A stretch of 64,000 nt of DNA from Hydrangea macrophylla (GCA_033977485.1 CM066994.1:30082637-30146636), one strand, 5' to 3'; positions 23,501 through 32,585 are shown, numbered from the stretch's first letter. Notes: generated by a model not told the origin, from the sequence alone. Made by a program: numbers and translations.

Positions 23501-23785
23501 CAGAAACTTGGGGAAGGTGAAGGTGTGAAGGGTGTGTACATTTCTGTGGATGTGGACTGTCTTGATCCTGCATTTGCTCCCGGGGTCTCTCACTTTGAAC
23601 CAGGAGGTCTCTCTTTCCGTGATGTACTCAACATACTCCATAACCTTAAAGGTGATATTGTTGGTGCTGATGTGGTTGAGTACAACCCACAACGTGACAC
23701 TTTCGGTGGGATGACTGCGATGGTTGCTGCTAAACTTGTAAGAGAATTGACTGCAAGGATGTCAGTTGAAATCACTCCCTATTGA
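12278..23785 (+). CDS. ARGAH: Arginase (plant ureohydrolase), six coding exons
   Basis: Hydrolyses L-arginine to ornithine and urea, a Mn-dependent step of nitrogen remobilisation in mitochondria. Coding exons: 12278-12421, 12917-13076, 16117-16250, 17794-18003, 19629-19739 and 23504-23785, giving 346 codons plus stop, close to the ~340 of plant arginases; every junction keeps frame with GT-AG borders. Mn ligands: H158 in GGDHSIS, D182/H184/D186 in LDAHPDIY, D269/D271 in VDVDCLDP. Residues 1-20 are Arg/His-rich with no acidic residue, fitting a mitochondrial presequence. The start is the first ATG after an acceptor at 12261 and gives the N terminus I expect from plant arginases; a 5'-UTR intron is likely. 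Introns of ~3.0 kb (second) and ~3.8 kb (fifth) are full of transposons. No stop or frameshift was seen, so it is probably functional. Paralogue number (1 or 2) cannot be told. Confidence 0.95.
12664..12830. repeat. Decayed MITE fragment in arginase intron 1
   Basis: Contains TTGCTCAC repeats, CCCATTGGCCAATGCAGTGGG and a right-hand GTGAGCAAAAG, all shared with the palindromic MITE at 11459-11649. The inverted arms are largely eroded. Confidence 0.55.
12917..13076 (+). CDS. ARGAH: Arginase coding exon 2
   Basis: 160 nt, ending in phase 1. Encodes GELARRCGRAIATSALLGVP and then GHNSSFLQGPAFAPPHIREAI, the substrate-pocket entry of the family. Acceptor TTTAAG|GGTGAACTT, donor AGAGG|GTAAAA. A 17-bp copy of the acceptor region lies 72 bp upstream (12839-12855). 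Confidence 0.93.
13651..13916 (-). mobile_element. LINE (L1-type) 3' fragment with RNase H tail
   Basis: In arginase intron 2, opposite strand. A T17 run at 13651-13667 is the poly(A) tail of a minus-strand insertion. The minus-strand ORF 13705-13908 reads CRECNGVARALARHA and VWMEEFPSNV, the C-terminal end of the RNase H domain found in plant L1-type LINEs. The element is severely 5'-truncated. I did not find a convincing TSD. Confidence 0.75.
14270..14745 (-). pseudogene. Ty1/copia-like gag remnant
   Basis: Minus-strand translation, with stops and frameshifts, shows SLTDLQTLLRSEEIDMNREL, then NAPNFNQFGGSNPTHNSSFF and a CGKTNHCGADSYHM segment resembling the CX2CX4HX4C knuckle of copia gag. 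In-frame stops near 14567 and 14450 break it. No LTR or pol part was recognised nearby. It lies in arginase intron 2. Confidence 0.55.
14960..15415. repeat. Diverged direct duplication in arginase intron 2
   Basis: A block around 15047-15160 (GAGAAAATTTTTACCAAAATCTCAGTGAGTAAACTGATTGTC in substance) recurs around 15294-15410 with many changes, about 250 bp apart. Nothing else is recognised in 14746-16116 apart from (TA)n(CA)n at about 15634-15663. Confidence 0.5.
16117..16250 (+). CDS. ARGAH: Arginase coding exon 3
   Basis: 134 nt, restoring phase 0. Encodes VLTNPWVLADVGDLPVQEMR through SVKLVMEQ. Acceptor AATGCAG|GAAAAG, donor GAGCAA|GTAAGC. Confidence 0.93.
16606..17019. repeat. Fold-back element in arginase intron 3
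   Basis: The left arm (about 16606-16756) and right arm (about 16880-17019) are diverged inverted copies: TCCATAACTTTTGATC / GTTATGGA, TTTTATACCGTTG / CAACGGTATAAAATTT, GTTGATATGTTTTGAGC / GCTCAAAATATATCAAC. The loop holds alternating TTTTGTGAAA and TTCACAAAA units. The whole element may extend to about 16440-17170. The rest of intron 3 (16251-17793) shows no gene. Confidence 0.65.
17794..18003 (+). CDS. ARGAH: Arginase coding exon 4 (Mn-binding motifs)
   Basis: 70 codons. Holds GGDHSISYPV and HLDAHPDIYHCFEGN, which carry four of the six Mn ligands. Acceptor AACTTCAG|GAACCA, donor TTGCAA|GTAATC. Confidence 0.95.
18088..18614. mobile_element. MITE (527 bp), Harbinger-like, in arginase intron 4
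   Basis: Ends GAGCATCTGCAATGGAGTCTCT and, inverted at the right, GAGCATCTCCAATTACAAGTCT. The 3-bp flank TCA is present on both sides (18085-18087, 18615-18617). GAGCATCTCCAATGG ends are common in plant MITEs. A 3-bp duplication suggests PIF/Harbinger, though TTA/TAA is the usual target. Confidence 0.68.
18812..19190. mobile_element. GC-rich GGGCCGGGCC element, hAT-like, in arginase intron 4
   Basis: Terminal inverted motifs TAGAGGTGTCAAACGGG and CCCGATCGACACCGCTA enclose a GC-rich body full of GGGCCGGGCC. Such TAGnGGTGTCAAACGGGC ends are common to a family of plant elements that I associate with hAT. Possible 8-bp flanks TCCCAATT / TCCCAAAC match only 6 of 8, so insertion type is uncertain. 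Confidence 0.55.
19629..19739 (+). CDS. ARGAH: Arginase coding exon 5
   Basis: 37 codons, VGIRSINKEGRDQ through HYLENL. Acceptor TCTTACAG|GTTGGT. The donor CTG|GTTGCT is a poor match to GTAAGT and is followed immediately by (CT)n and a T-run of about 30, so inefficient splicing is possible. Confidence 0.92.
20005..20653. mobile_element. MITE-like element with long TIRs in arginase intron 5
   Basis: Left end GGGTAAATTGTAAATTACACC and right end (inverted) GCGTAAATTGCAAACTC...AAATTACACCATATGG are related; the left arm lacks about 30 bp. The 9-bp flanks ATAAGTTTA / ATAAGTTTT match at 8 of 9. The inner part includes a (TG)n-poly(G) tract. The superfamily is probably Mutator-like. Confidence 0.55.
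20458..20535. repeat. (TG)n microsatellite joined to a ~32-nt poly(G) run
   Basis: About 22 TG units run straight into an unbroken run of about 32 G (20504-20535). ORFs that read this as poly-His/poly-Pro or poly-Val/poly-Gly are artefacts. Confidence 0.95.
20937..21106. mobile_element. Mutator-like MITE (170 bp) in arginase intron 5
   Basis: Arms of about 70 bp: GTGCACATAAAATGTGCACA and its inverse, with CCATTCATTTTGGTGGG / CCCACCAAAATGAATG near the centre. Ends GAGTAATG / CATTACCC. Flanks AAAATAAAT and TAAATAAAT match at 8 of 9. Confidence 0.8.
21254..21814. mobile_element. Non-autonomous hAT element (561 bp), perfect 8-bp TSD
   Basis: TIRs TAGGCCTGTAAACGGATCGG and CCGATCCATTTACAGGCCTA. 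Perfect 8-bp duplication ACCTGCAC at 21246-21253 and 21815-21822, diagnostic of hAT insertion. The body is dense in ATCCGAATCCGA repeats at both ends and has no coding capacity. It lies in arginase intron 5. Confidence 0.9.
21951..22133. mobile_element. Mutator-like MITE (183 bp), perfect 9-bp TSD
   Basis: Flanked by TAAATACAT at 21942-21950 and 22134-22142. The core (AAATGCATGTACCTTGTG ... AGCATAGGGTACATGCATTT) is shared with the MITE at 11867-12051, but the outer ends differ (AGACCCACACAGTGAA inverted repeat here). Confidence 0.85.
22138..22421. mobile_element. Long-TIR MITE (about 284 bp) in arginase intron 5
   Basis: Ends TACATTTTACATT and AGTAAAATGTA, with arms complementary for about 65 bp through TAGTTTGTCA and TTTAGAAAGTGT. 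It abuts the preceding MITE, whose right TSD overlaps this left end, so the preceding one probably inserted into or beside it. No separate TSD was recognised. Confidence 0.72.
22422..23503. other. Remainder of arginase intron 5, no gene
   Basis: AT-rich, with (TA)n at about 22935-22951 and 23235-23256 and an A17 run near 23186. No coding or repeat family recognised. Confidence 0.6.
23504..23785 (+). CDS. ARGAH: Arginase coding exon 6 and stop
   Basis: 93 codons plus TGA (23783-23785). Begins KLGEGEGVKGVYISVDVDCL with the last two Mn ligands and ends VEITPY. Acceptor CTAAACAG|AAACTT. It covers the C-terminal third of the enzyme, including PGGLSFRDVLNIL and GMTAMVAAKLVREL. Confidence 0.95.
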   Translation, partial: KLGEGEGVKGVYISVDVDCLDPAFAPGVSHFEPGGLSFRDVLNILHNLKGDIVGADVVEYNPQRDTFGGMTAMVAAKLVRELTARMSVEITPY

Positions 23786-24110
23786 AAACATACATTCAGA
23801 TCGAAGAAGTTTCTGTCAAATAACTTTCTGGCACCCGGCCTTTTGTTTTACAAGCAATGCGCGCGCTTCTTTAGCATGCACGAAGTTTGCCTCTGTCTTG
23901 TACTCTATCTAGGGTATGAAATTAAGAAGCTTGGAATAAGGTTGAACAATGTTAAATTTCAACACTCTGCATCCATAATGGTGTTTAATTTTTGTTTTCT
24001 GAAGGGTTTTTCATGTTGGTTTATTTATTTATTTATATTTATGTTAGAGCAGTACTTGAGCATATATATGATCGAACCATTAGCTAGAAAGATTAATATT
24101 TATGTTTTGT
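23786..24110 (+). other. Arginase 3' UTR and downstream
   Basis: Sequence after the stop is AT-rich and has AATAAG near 23935, a near-match to the poly(A) signal. The true cleavage site cannot be fixed from sequence alone. Confidence 0.4.
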
Positions 24111-24112
24111 CT

Positions 24113-24340
24113 AGGGGCAGCATGTAAACGTCGGCTCGATCGAGCTCAAATGGTTTAGACCTTACTCAGGCTCGGCAGAATTCTTACGAGCTAAGCTCGA
24201 GCTCGGCCCCACAGAAAATTAGTAAGATTGGGCTCGGCTCGATTATCTTTTAACAATCAAGCACGAGCTAAAGCTCGAAGTCAAGTTCGAAAGCAAGCTC
24301 CTTAATGAGCTTGGCTCAAGCACAAAAGAGAAGCTGTAAA
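24113..24340. repeat. GGCTCGGCTCG-rich transposon fragment
   Basis: Starts TAGGGGCAGCATGTAAACG and continues with AGCTCGAGCTCGG motifs, like the hAT-associated family seen at 18812 and 46475. No matching right end or TSD. Confidence 0.4.
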
Positions 24341-24439
24341 ATTAACTTGGGAATGGCCAGTACGTGCTCACGCTTTCTTAAACAACCAAATTCATTTCTT
24401 TTGTTTTACCAAAAAAAAAAAATATATATTCATTTCTTT

Positions 24440-24708
24440 TGTGGGTAGGCTGTGGTCCACACAAAAGGTGTGGTCCAAGTTCAAGTGCCTTCGAATTCTC
24501 TCTCACTCCACCACCTTCGTAGGAAAATAATACGAGAAAGGGATATTTTATTCATCTAATATGTATCTCTATATATACAAGCTAGGAAGGTAAGAAAAGA
24601 AAAGAGAAATAAAGAGAATTAAAGAAAGAGTAAAATCAAATTAATGTGGTCATCATGACCCATAAATTGAACATTAAACTAGGAAGTAAAATCTTTCTAA
24701 TTCCAACA
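24440..24708 (-). repeat. LTR of a Ty1/copia remnant
   Basis: On the minus strand a polypurine tract (24709-24717) is followed by TGTTGGAATTAG, a standard LTR start. The distal end is placed at 24440 by a ...CCCACA terminus, which is less certain. A TATA-like CTATATATACA lies near 24570. Confidence 0.6.
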
Positions 24709-24716
24709 CTCCCCCT

Positions 24717-24926
24717 TCAAGCTGAGGCGATGACATTGACTAGCCCTAGCTTGCAAAGAGATGATTGAAGAAGATCCAGTCTGACAGACTTAGTGAACAT
24801 ATCACCAGTTTGTTCACGTGAAGACACAAAATGTTGGATGATAAATCCTAACTGAACCCTCTCACAAATAAAGTGAATATCAACCTCAATGTTCTTTTGT
24901 CTCTCTTAATGGACTGAGTCAGATGA
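24717..24926 (-). pseudogene. C-terminus of Ty1/copia pol (RNase H), truncated
   Basis: Minus-strand translation gives KNIEVDIHFICERVQ, FVSSREQTGDMFTK and LCKLGLVNV before a TGA at 24717-24719, the conserved end of the copia RNase H domain, then the polypurine tract and LTR. The coding sequence stops abruptly at the CACTA left terminus (24927), and its continuation is not found on the other side at 47760. Confidence 0.82.
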
Positions 24927-25160
24927 CACTACACCATATGGCCAGATTTCTAACGGACAACATTTATGATTTCTAACGGATATATCCGTTACTAATTACT
25001 AACGGATATATCCGTTAGAAAAAGGCATATATCCGTTAGTAATGACAATACAATGGCAATTTTGTAAATAAAAAGTCAAAAATTAAAGATGCAGTGGTAA
25101 TTTTATAAATAAAAACTTAAAAATAAAAAAAGTACGGTGGCAATTTTGTAAATAACCACA
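24927..25160. repeat. CACTA left terminus and subterminal repeats
   Basis: TIR followed by CTAACGGATATATCCGTTA-type units at about 24978-25040, then three copies of a ~40-46-bp unit containing CAATTTTGTAAATAAAAA (about 25054-25155). In CACTA elements such repeats bind the TNPA-type protein. Confidence 0.8.
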
Positions 25161-25239
25161 TACAAAAATTTTGCCCCAAATTTTCCCCTAACATTTCCCC
25201 AAACATTTTCCCTCTAAACATTTCAACAGATTAAGCCCT

Positions 25240-25600
25240 AGTCAAAAGAGAAGCGAAGAGAGAAGGAAAAGGAAATGATCAGACTCCATCCGCAGGACTC
25301 CTTCCTCAGCTCGTTGCCACCGCCGGTCATAGGTACTCTCTCTCTCTCTTCTTCTTCCTTTTCTTCTTCTTCTTCGTCCATTCTATTATGAGATGATGCC
25401 CTACTTTTCATCAGAAAAGCCTAATTTTTTCTCTCTAGAACCTCTCCATCAACGAACTCCAATTCGTCCAATTAGGGAATCTGCTAATCTGAGACTCATT
25501 CGTGAAACCCTAATTAAATGAGACGCGGTTCCTTTTATGACTCTATCATGAGCTCATCACCGACCACTACTGGAGGCTTGAATGCAAGGTTTGGTTTATA
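25240..25600 (+). pseudogene. Possible captured gene leader/exon inside CACTA (unrecognised)
   Basis: The stretch AAGAGAAGCGAAGAGAGAAGG with an ATG near 25275 and a possible donor CATAG|GTACTC at 25331, then another CT-rich block and a possible donor GCAAG|GTTTGG near 25588, looks like the 5' region of a plant gene. I cannot match it to a family. It could be the upstream part of the captured SNARE or another fragment. Confidence 0.25.
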
Positions 25601-25628
25601 TTTCCTTTTCTCTATATATATGTATGTG

Positions 25629-25629
25629 T

Positions 25630-25671
<42 letters not shown>
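25629..25671. repeat. (GT)n microsatellite
   Basis: About 18 uninterrupted GT units after a TATATATGTATGTGTACG lead-in. Confidence 0.9.
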
Positions 25672-25672
<1 letters not shown>

Positions 25673-25679
25673 GAGCATC

Positions 25680-27540
25680 AGTGTGTCATTACTCCTCAGT
25701 TTTATTTTTTGAAGTTCTCTTTGGGCACAACTTTCTCTATTTGGTTCAGCTTTGGAAAGGGGTTCTGAGTGGGTGTTCAAATGATGTTTGATAAAATGCC
25801 TACTAGAGTTTGTCTCATGCCTGCTACGACCCTTTTAGTCAGTGCACTACCCACAGTTTTTTTACCCAATATAAAATAGGTTTCTTCTTTGGGTCATAGT
25901 CTATACTAGAGGTTCAAGTTTAAGAAACCAGAAATTAAATTTTTAGAAGCCAGAGATTAAAGTTTAAGAATTCAGTCTAATCAAATGAATTAAGGAAAAT
26001 GAAACATGACTCTTGATGTCTTATGTGTAGCTTTGCAAGGTGTAATCACACTCCATCCAAAGATGATGGACAATGTTGTCTGGAAACTACTTAGTTTTAG
26101 TTTCTTCTAACTTTCGAGGTTGGGCAAAAAAGTTACTCCATAGGGGTCATTATTTAGTAAGATTGTGATATATTTTTCCCCTTAATGTTCAATCCGTTTT
26201 GGTACTATTTGATTTCTTTTCTTCTTTTCCTTTTGTTGGGGTAAATAATGATAATCGGCTACAATTTAATTGATATGAGAAAATACATTTAAACAAATTA
26301 TCGGCAAGGGAAAAAATTACTGGGATGGTCCAAAGCCAATCCCTGTTGTTGGGTCTACTGGTTCCATTGGAACTCAAGTGAAAAACTTCTTCTAACATAT
26401 ATTATGTATGTGTGTGTATATATAGAGGGAATGTTAGTCAACATTTCTAAAAAATAGATTTTTTTTTTTTTGGTTTTACTAGGTCTAACCCAATTTTTAT
26501 TTTAGGAAAAGGTACCTCGACATAAAATTATTTCATAAGCATTTGATTATATTAATTTTCGTTAATCAGGGACTTTCGAGGTGTTAGGTCCAACCGTTTT
26601 TTTTTACTTGAGTAAAAGGTCCCTCAATAGAATTTTTTTCAAAAGGATTTGAGTTGATTAAGTTTCACTAATCAGGACTTTTGACCAAATTTACAAACGG
26701 TTTGTCCAATATGAGGTTTTGTTTTTTTTTTTACCAAATTTCTAATATATATTCATTCTAGCAAAACAAAGACAAATGTTCATTTTGACTTGCATACTTT
26801 TCTATAACCAACGTATTTATCAAACATTTTCTTAGCATGGTGAGTGAATATTAGTGACTAGTGTGCTTCCTCTTAAGTCACTCCTCACATCTTGGACCTT
26901 TTTTTTTACTGTGTTATCAAAGCAACCTTAATTTGACTCGATCTTCTTTCTCCAATGCTATTTGTTTGCTGTGCATCATCAGATCACAATATCCTGGCAT
27001 GTGGTTCAATGTTTATGACCACCCTTCTATTACTTGATGTTTCTTACTATTCAGTGCAAGCAGGGCTTTGATAGTGTATTTTACTGAAATCACCTATTGG
27101 AAAAGAACCTTGAGATCACGTTTTATACATATAACTAAAAGAAGCCCAAATAGTGCCATTAGCACTGGCATTCAAAACTTGAATTTCTAATTTTCTATCT
27201 TGTGGAACTCTAAATGCTGCCATGTCATCTTGAATAAATACATCAAGAATGTTTGATCATTGTTATGTGCCTCCTTAGTCAAATTAAACCACTATTATAT
27301 CTATTAATTCTCTTGAATTAGCTTCAGCAAGAAATTTCAGTATACATTTTTCTTGTTTGGTGTAGTAATAGTTAATCCATAGGAGGTGAACTCTTTTTTC
27401 CAAAAAAATGGTAGGGACATACCATTCAGACTGATTAAAGGTAAGCCACTTATTGAGTTGTAATATAAATCAATTTTCCAAAAATTTGCTTGTGCCACAG
27501 ATGGAATACTTGATTGGTGTAAGAGAGATGTGAATCTCTC

Positions 27541-27588
<48 letters not shown>

Positions 27589-28285
27589 GAAGGAATCTAT
27601 CTATTATATATATATAAAGGATGAAGCAAGCCAAGCCTCTACAACTTGCCACATCAGCATGATCTCTTTGTACGAAAAAATCTGATGTGGCAAGCCTTCA
27701 TTATTTCTCTCTCTTCTCATCCTGATGCAAACTGTTGATGTGTTCTAGAACTTTGTAATTGGGATTTTTTTTTCTTTATGATTCTTTGATGTTAGATTTG
27801 CTTAATGTTGTCTGCAAGTTTTAGTTCCATTCGTCTATCTTTCTTTCTAATTTTTCTTTGCTTCTTCCAGATTAGAGCTTCACCAAGCGCAGGGTTTTCA
27901 ACTGCAGCTCAGCTATTTAGTTTGAGCACTCTATGTGAGATCAGTTTACAATTAATTAACATTATTGATAGGACACATGGGTTGTGGCAGTTGTGATTCA
28001 AGGAGTTGGAAGGTGGAAATATTAACTATACTAATATACTTCTTAGGGATATTGGAAAATAGATATCGATGTACTATGTAGTAGGTTTACATAATCAGAT
28101 TAATGTTTTATCTAAGTACTTGAGGAGTGAAACTTAGTTCCCAAAATGCCAAGGATGTCTATATAATTAAGGCAAAACACAGGGGAGGTGAGTGTAATTA
28201 ACCCTTTTTTTATTATGGGTTAAACTGGAACATAGATGTTACATGAGAATAGCGGTCTAAAGTGGGCCGTATTGGTCCGCCCGAC
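25680..28285. other. CACTA interior with no recognised gene
   Basis: AT-rich. A long (CT)n tract lies at about 27541-27586 and TA repeats at 27604-27615. No ORF with recognisable homology; a possible exon after TTCTTCCAG at about 27871 is unproven. Confidence 0.45.
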
Positions 28286-28288
28286 CCA

Positions 28289-29554
28289 CCACTTTGCAAA
28301 AATTGGAGAAGATTAAGGACTCAAACTGGCAGAGTAGGTAGTTGGAAGAGCTCACGGAGAAGATGAGGGACTGTAAGAGGTACACTGATTATTAGTTTGC
28401 ATTTGCAGTTCTCTTGAGTTAAAATGCTGAATGTGATCATGTGTTGAAAGTTATATAGTCAACTTGGCCTTCCAAGTTCAAGTTCCCATGGGCTTTTCAG
28501 TTGCATACGATCTGTAGGCGTGGTGTACTGCATCCATATGTTTTAGATTAAATTGGGGCTAACCTGGCACAACGAAATTGATAAGAAAGAGTAACAATTA
28601 TCATGTGTTGTTTCTCCAGGCTTATTAAAGAGTTTGATAGAGAAATGAAGGACTTGGAGCATCAAAATGATCCAGACAACAAGAAGTTGCTGGTGAGAAA
28701 AAGAAATCAATGGTTGGTTGGTCTTCATTTCAAAAATTATATCTCTGGTTAATTCTTGCAAATTATTGCTTAAATCCTGTAGTAAAAGTTCTGTACTAAG
28801 GAATGTTGTGTCGTATTTATGCAGATGAAGGAGTTCTGTACTAAGGAATGTTGCATAGCTATACTATTGTCTCTACCCTCATTTGTTCTTTTTTCCCTCT
28901 TTGTGTATATTGAATAATCAATATTGATATATGTACTGTGAAAAAAAGTCACTTTTGTACCAAGTGGAGCATAAACCCTGCTGTTCAAAGCATTTACAAA
29001 CCCCCACCCTTCCTTCTTGTGTCTGCTGAAAACAAGTAGACATCGAATTAATTAAAACAAGATGGGAATTGCTAAATTATCCATTCAATTTAGTTTTGGG
29101 AGATATTTCAAATTTTCATAAAGCTTGATTTCGAAAATTCTGTTTTCTATAGATTGTCCAGGACACAATCAATGTTGGAACAGAGACTGCAGCAGTGCTC
29201 AAGGCCCATGTGTGTATGAGTATGCAGAAAAGATAAAGTAGATTTCAAGGCAAATTTTGTCGTAGAAACTTTGGAACTGAATATTATATCATTTTTTGTT
29301 TCAGACTGAAGAAATGGGTAAGATTGTCAATAAGTTGGACTCTGTCTACTTCTCGATCAAGAAAGCTTCTCAACTGGTCAAGGAAATTGGTAGGCAGGTC
29401 AATCTCTGAAATTTTCACATCCTCCTACTCTCTTTATATTTAACACCTAGTCTCTGTGTTGCTTGAATTTCTTAATTAGGTTGCAACTGATCGGTGTATC
29501 ATGGCCTTGCTCTTGCTTATTGTGTTTGGAGTCATAGCCATCATTATTGTGAAG
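28289..29554 (+). pseudogene. NPSN: Captured novel plant SNARE (NPSN11-type) gene fragment
   Basis: Exon-like pieces with intact splice borders: about 28292-28379 (TLQKLEKIKD, LEELTEKMRDCK), 28620-28692 (LIKEFDREMKDLEHQN), 29153-29209 (IVQDTINVGTETAAVLKAH), 29305-29397 (MGKIVNKLDSVYFSIKKASQ) and 29480-29554 (VATDRCIMALLLLIVFGVIA). These match the N-terminal helix, Qb-SNARE helix and membrane anchor of plant NPSN proteins, which act in membrane fusion at the cell plate. The first exon, most of the central region and the last exon are missing or unrecognised. A TAG at 28357-28359 replaces an expected Gln. The gypsy element sits 410 bp past the last piece. Introns are retained, so capture was from DNA, not mRNA. 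Confidence 0.87.
28787..28858. repeat. Short tandem duplication in the SNARE fragment
   Basis: AGTTCTGTACTAAGGAATGTTG occurs near 28788 and again near 28832, about 44 bp apart, within the space where the central SNARE exons should be. Confidence 0.7.
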
Positions 29555-29964
29555 GTGGGGGTGTCTGTTAACTTTACAATTTCTTTTGTTACTTATTATT
29601 ACATAGATTAGATGCAACTTCTTAAGAGCCCGTTATGGATAGCTTTTTTTGGGGACCATTTGGATTATCTTTTTCACAGCTTTTTAAAAAAGCTGATTCC
29701 TTTGTAAAGCTAAAAACAACTTTTTTTAAAAAGTAAAAATTTGTAGCTTTTTAAAATCTCATATTCCAAAAATTGATTAGTTTAAAAGCTAATCCAAACC
29801 GAATCTAAGTCCGATGTATTTCACCATGTCTTCGTCTAATGAGTTTGAAGATCTCTTCATATGCTAATTGATGATTTAAAGCTGTGAGCATTTCCATGTA
29901 TTGATATGGAGATATTGAGAAAGATCCTTGTATCCCTCACTTAGTAGTAGTAATATATTTTTTA

Positions 29965-32577
29965 TGTAATAACCTGCATTTTCCTGCATGATCATAATTA
30001 AAATTTATTTTCATTATCATTTGCATTATCATATTTAAAATTTAATATATATTGTCTGTTTATATGTTAATTTCGATTCTTATGTGAAAAGTTTAATTCT
30101 TGACTAATTGAAATTACTTTTGGGGTCAAAATGCAATTTTCATAAAAACTTGCAATACCTGTGTTAAAATTCAAAACTGTATTTCAAAACGGTGGAATTA
30201 TTTCTTTTAAACTCAAACTGTATTTTTATAAAATCAGAAAACTATTTCTAACGTTAAAATGAATTCTCTGTATTTTTGTGATAAACACCGTGTCACGAAA
30301 ATACCAGTGTAGGTTTAAAACTGTCCGCGCAGTGTTAAACTTCCACAGAATTTTGGAAGTAAATGATTGAACAAATTTATTTATACTCAATTATGAATGC
30401 TGATGCTTTTCCCTTAGGTCTTGTTTGGCAAATGTTGTAGTATGTGTGTTGTCCTTATGCCATAAGCTAGATTACCCAAACACACATTGACCCACCTCAT
30501 CTCCACCTACCTCTTACTTTCAGTAGTGGAGAATAAAGGGGAGTGTATACACATCATATCTGCACATTCATGGTATTATATGGAGGTTAATGGAGATTGG
30601 GTGGAGGGTTAGGCCAATGTTTTCTTAGTGGGTATTTGATTATATATACACCCAACCACACTACACATTCTGCACTTCCATCACAACACATTTCAGAATT
30701 CACAAAGAGTTTAGAGAGTGCAGAGAGTTCTTCAATTTCGTAGAGAGAGAGAAGAGCTCAATCCTCCATAGCCAAAGCTTGGAATTCGGGAATTTCGTAA
30801 TTATATTTCTGTCTCAACAATTTCTTCAATCTATATCACGGTGAGTATTACTAACTCACTCAAAATGTAACTCATTCCTTATTTACTGATTTAGGTAGTT
30901 AATTTTAACAGTAGCAGAATTTTGTTTTCAGATTTTTGTTAGGAAAACGAATGAAATTTAAGGTTCTGCCTGCGGTGTCCCAAGTAAAACTCGATTCTGC
31001 ACACTTTTCGTCTAATGCAATTTTCTCAGATTTTGCACCGTTTGGGCAGAAAATGAGGATTACAGTAGCAGAAAAAGTATATTAGAAATTCAATCTAATA
31101 TTTTCTCTTTTAATTTTAACAGTAGCAGAATTTTGTTTTCAGATTTTTGTTAGGAAAACGAATGAAATTTAAGGTTCTGCCCGCGTTGTCCCAAGCAAAA
31201 CTCGATTCTGCACACTTTTCGTCTAATGCAATTTTCTCAGATTCTGCACCATTTGGACAGAAAACGAGGATTTCAGTAGCAGTTTTTAGAATGCTATTAG
31301 TTATGTTTAAAATGATTAAGGCAATGAATTACGAATTTTCAATCCCCGTACGCGTATTGTTTCTTTAATTCTGTGAATTCCTTTATGTTTAAAGTTTGAT
31401 GACATTCATGTGGAGTCAGTTGTACATGCATGGTGAGTGTTGGTAGTGTGTAAAAGAGTAATGATAGTGTGGAAAAGAGTAATGATTGTGTGGAAAGAGT
31501 ATGAGTTTGAGTTGTGGTTGTGGTTGTGGTTGTGGTTGTAATTGTGGCTATGGTTATGGTTGTGGTTGTGGATGTGATTGTGGTTGGAGTTGAAAAAGAG
31601 GATGAGGGTGTCTTTGAAATGCGAAGGTGGCAAAAATGGACACTCCCTGACGCCCATGGAAGCGTTAAAGTGTGTGAAGCCGAACTTGGACACTCACTGG
31701 CACCCATGGAAGTGCTAAAGTGTGGCCTATAGACACTCCCTGAATGACTCGAGTCTGGATACCTGTGTGGGGGTTGCCCCGGTATTTGCATGGCGGTTAG
31801 GGTATTCAAAGTGTGAGGCATTGGACACTCCCTGGTACCCCGGACCAAAGTGTGAGGCAAACTGGACACTCCCTGGCGCCCCGTTGCTAAAGTGTGGCTA
31901 TCTTAGTATTTCAAAGATACCAGGAGTAGGATAGAGGGTTGTTGGGTGTTGTCGAGAGAAAAGAGTCGGATAGATGAGATGGTGCATTGTTCTCATACAC
32001 GGTCACATATGTGTGAAATTATCTTTTAAATAATGTTGTGGTTGTTTTCTAAAACGAGCTTTTTTATCATAAATATAAACTTGTGGTATTTAAATGGAAA
32101 TGGGAAAAAGGTAAATGAGTATGTTTTACATTCAGAGTTATGTTTTTAATACTCACCAGCTTCTTGAAGCTGACGGCGTTGATGCGTCCTGGACATTCGT
32201 GTTCAGGCTTTGCAGGTTATAATCAGGATGAACCATATGACTATGCTAATTGAGATCAACTGCTGAGAAGAGAATTTACTTTTATATGCTTTATGTTTAT
32301 GTGCTTTAAGATATGATTTGGTTTTGTAATAAGGATGACTGTAATAGACTTTAAGTTATTGTTTTATTTTAAGGCGGTCTGTGCCTTAGTTAACCCCGTA
32401 CCATAAGTTGTAATAAGTTAGAAAAATTTTTATGAGCCCTGTTTGCCCTACTCTGATTAATAGTTTTATGTTGTTAGAAGTTTTTGGGACGGAATCGATC
32501 CTTCAAACTGTCGCGACCTACGGGTCCATAAAGGAAATTAAACGCTTTCCATATTTATGCTACGTCGGGGCGTGACA
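29965..32577 (+). repeat. 5' LTR of the Tekay-like element (2613 bp)
   Basis: Bounded by TGTAATAACC and GCGTGACA. TATA-like TATATATACA at 30641-30650. It contains a ~180-bp tandem duplication (about 30901-31080 and 31112-31287), a TTGTGG-rich tract (31514-31600) and five spaced copies of GGACACTCCCTGG-like units (31636-31880). The short ORFs inside, including a His/Thr-rich one, come from the TTGTGG tract. Confidence 0.95.
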
Positions 32578-32585
32578 GGATTTAG

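Noticed and set aside
31339..31869. 176-codon Thr/His-rich minus-strand ORF in the LTR, repeated at 39050-39580
   Set aside because: It reads through the TTGTGG tract and the GGACACTCC ladder of the LTR; no domain, and duplication simply reflects the two LTRs.
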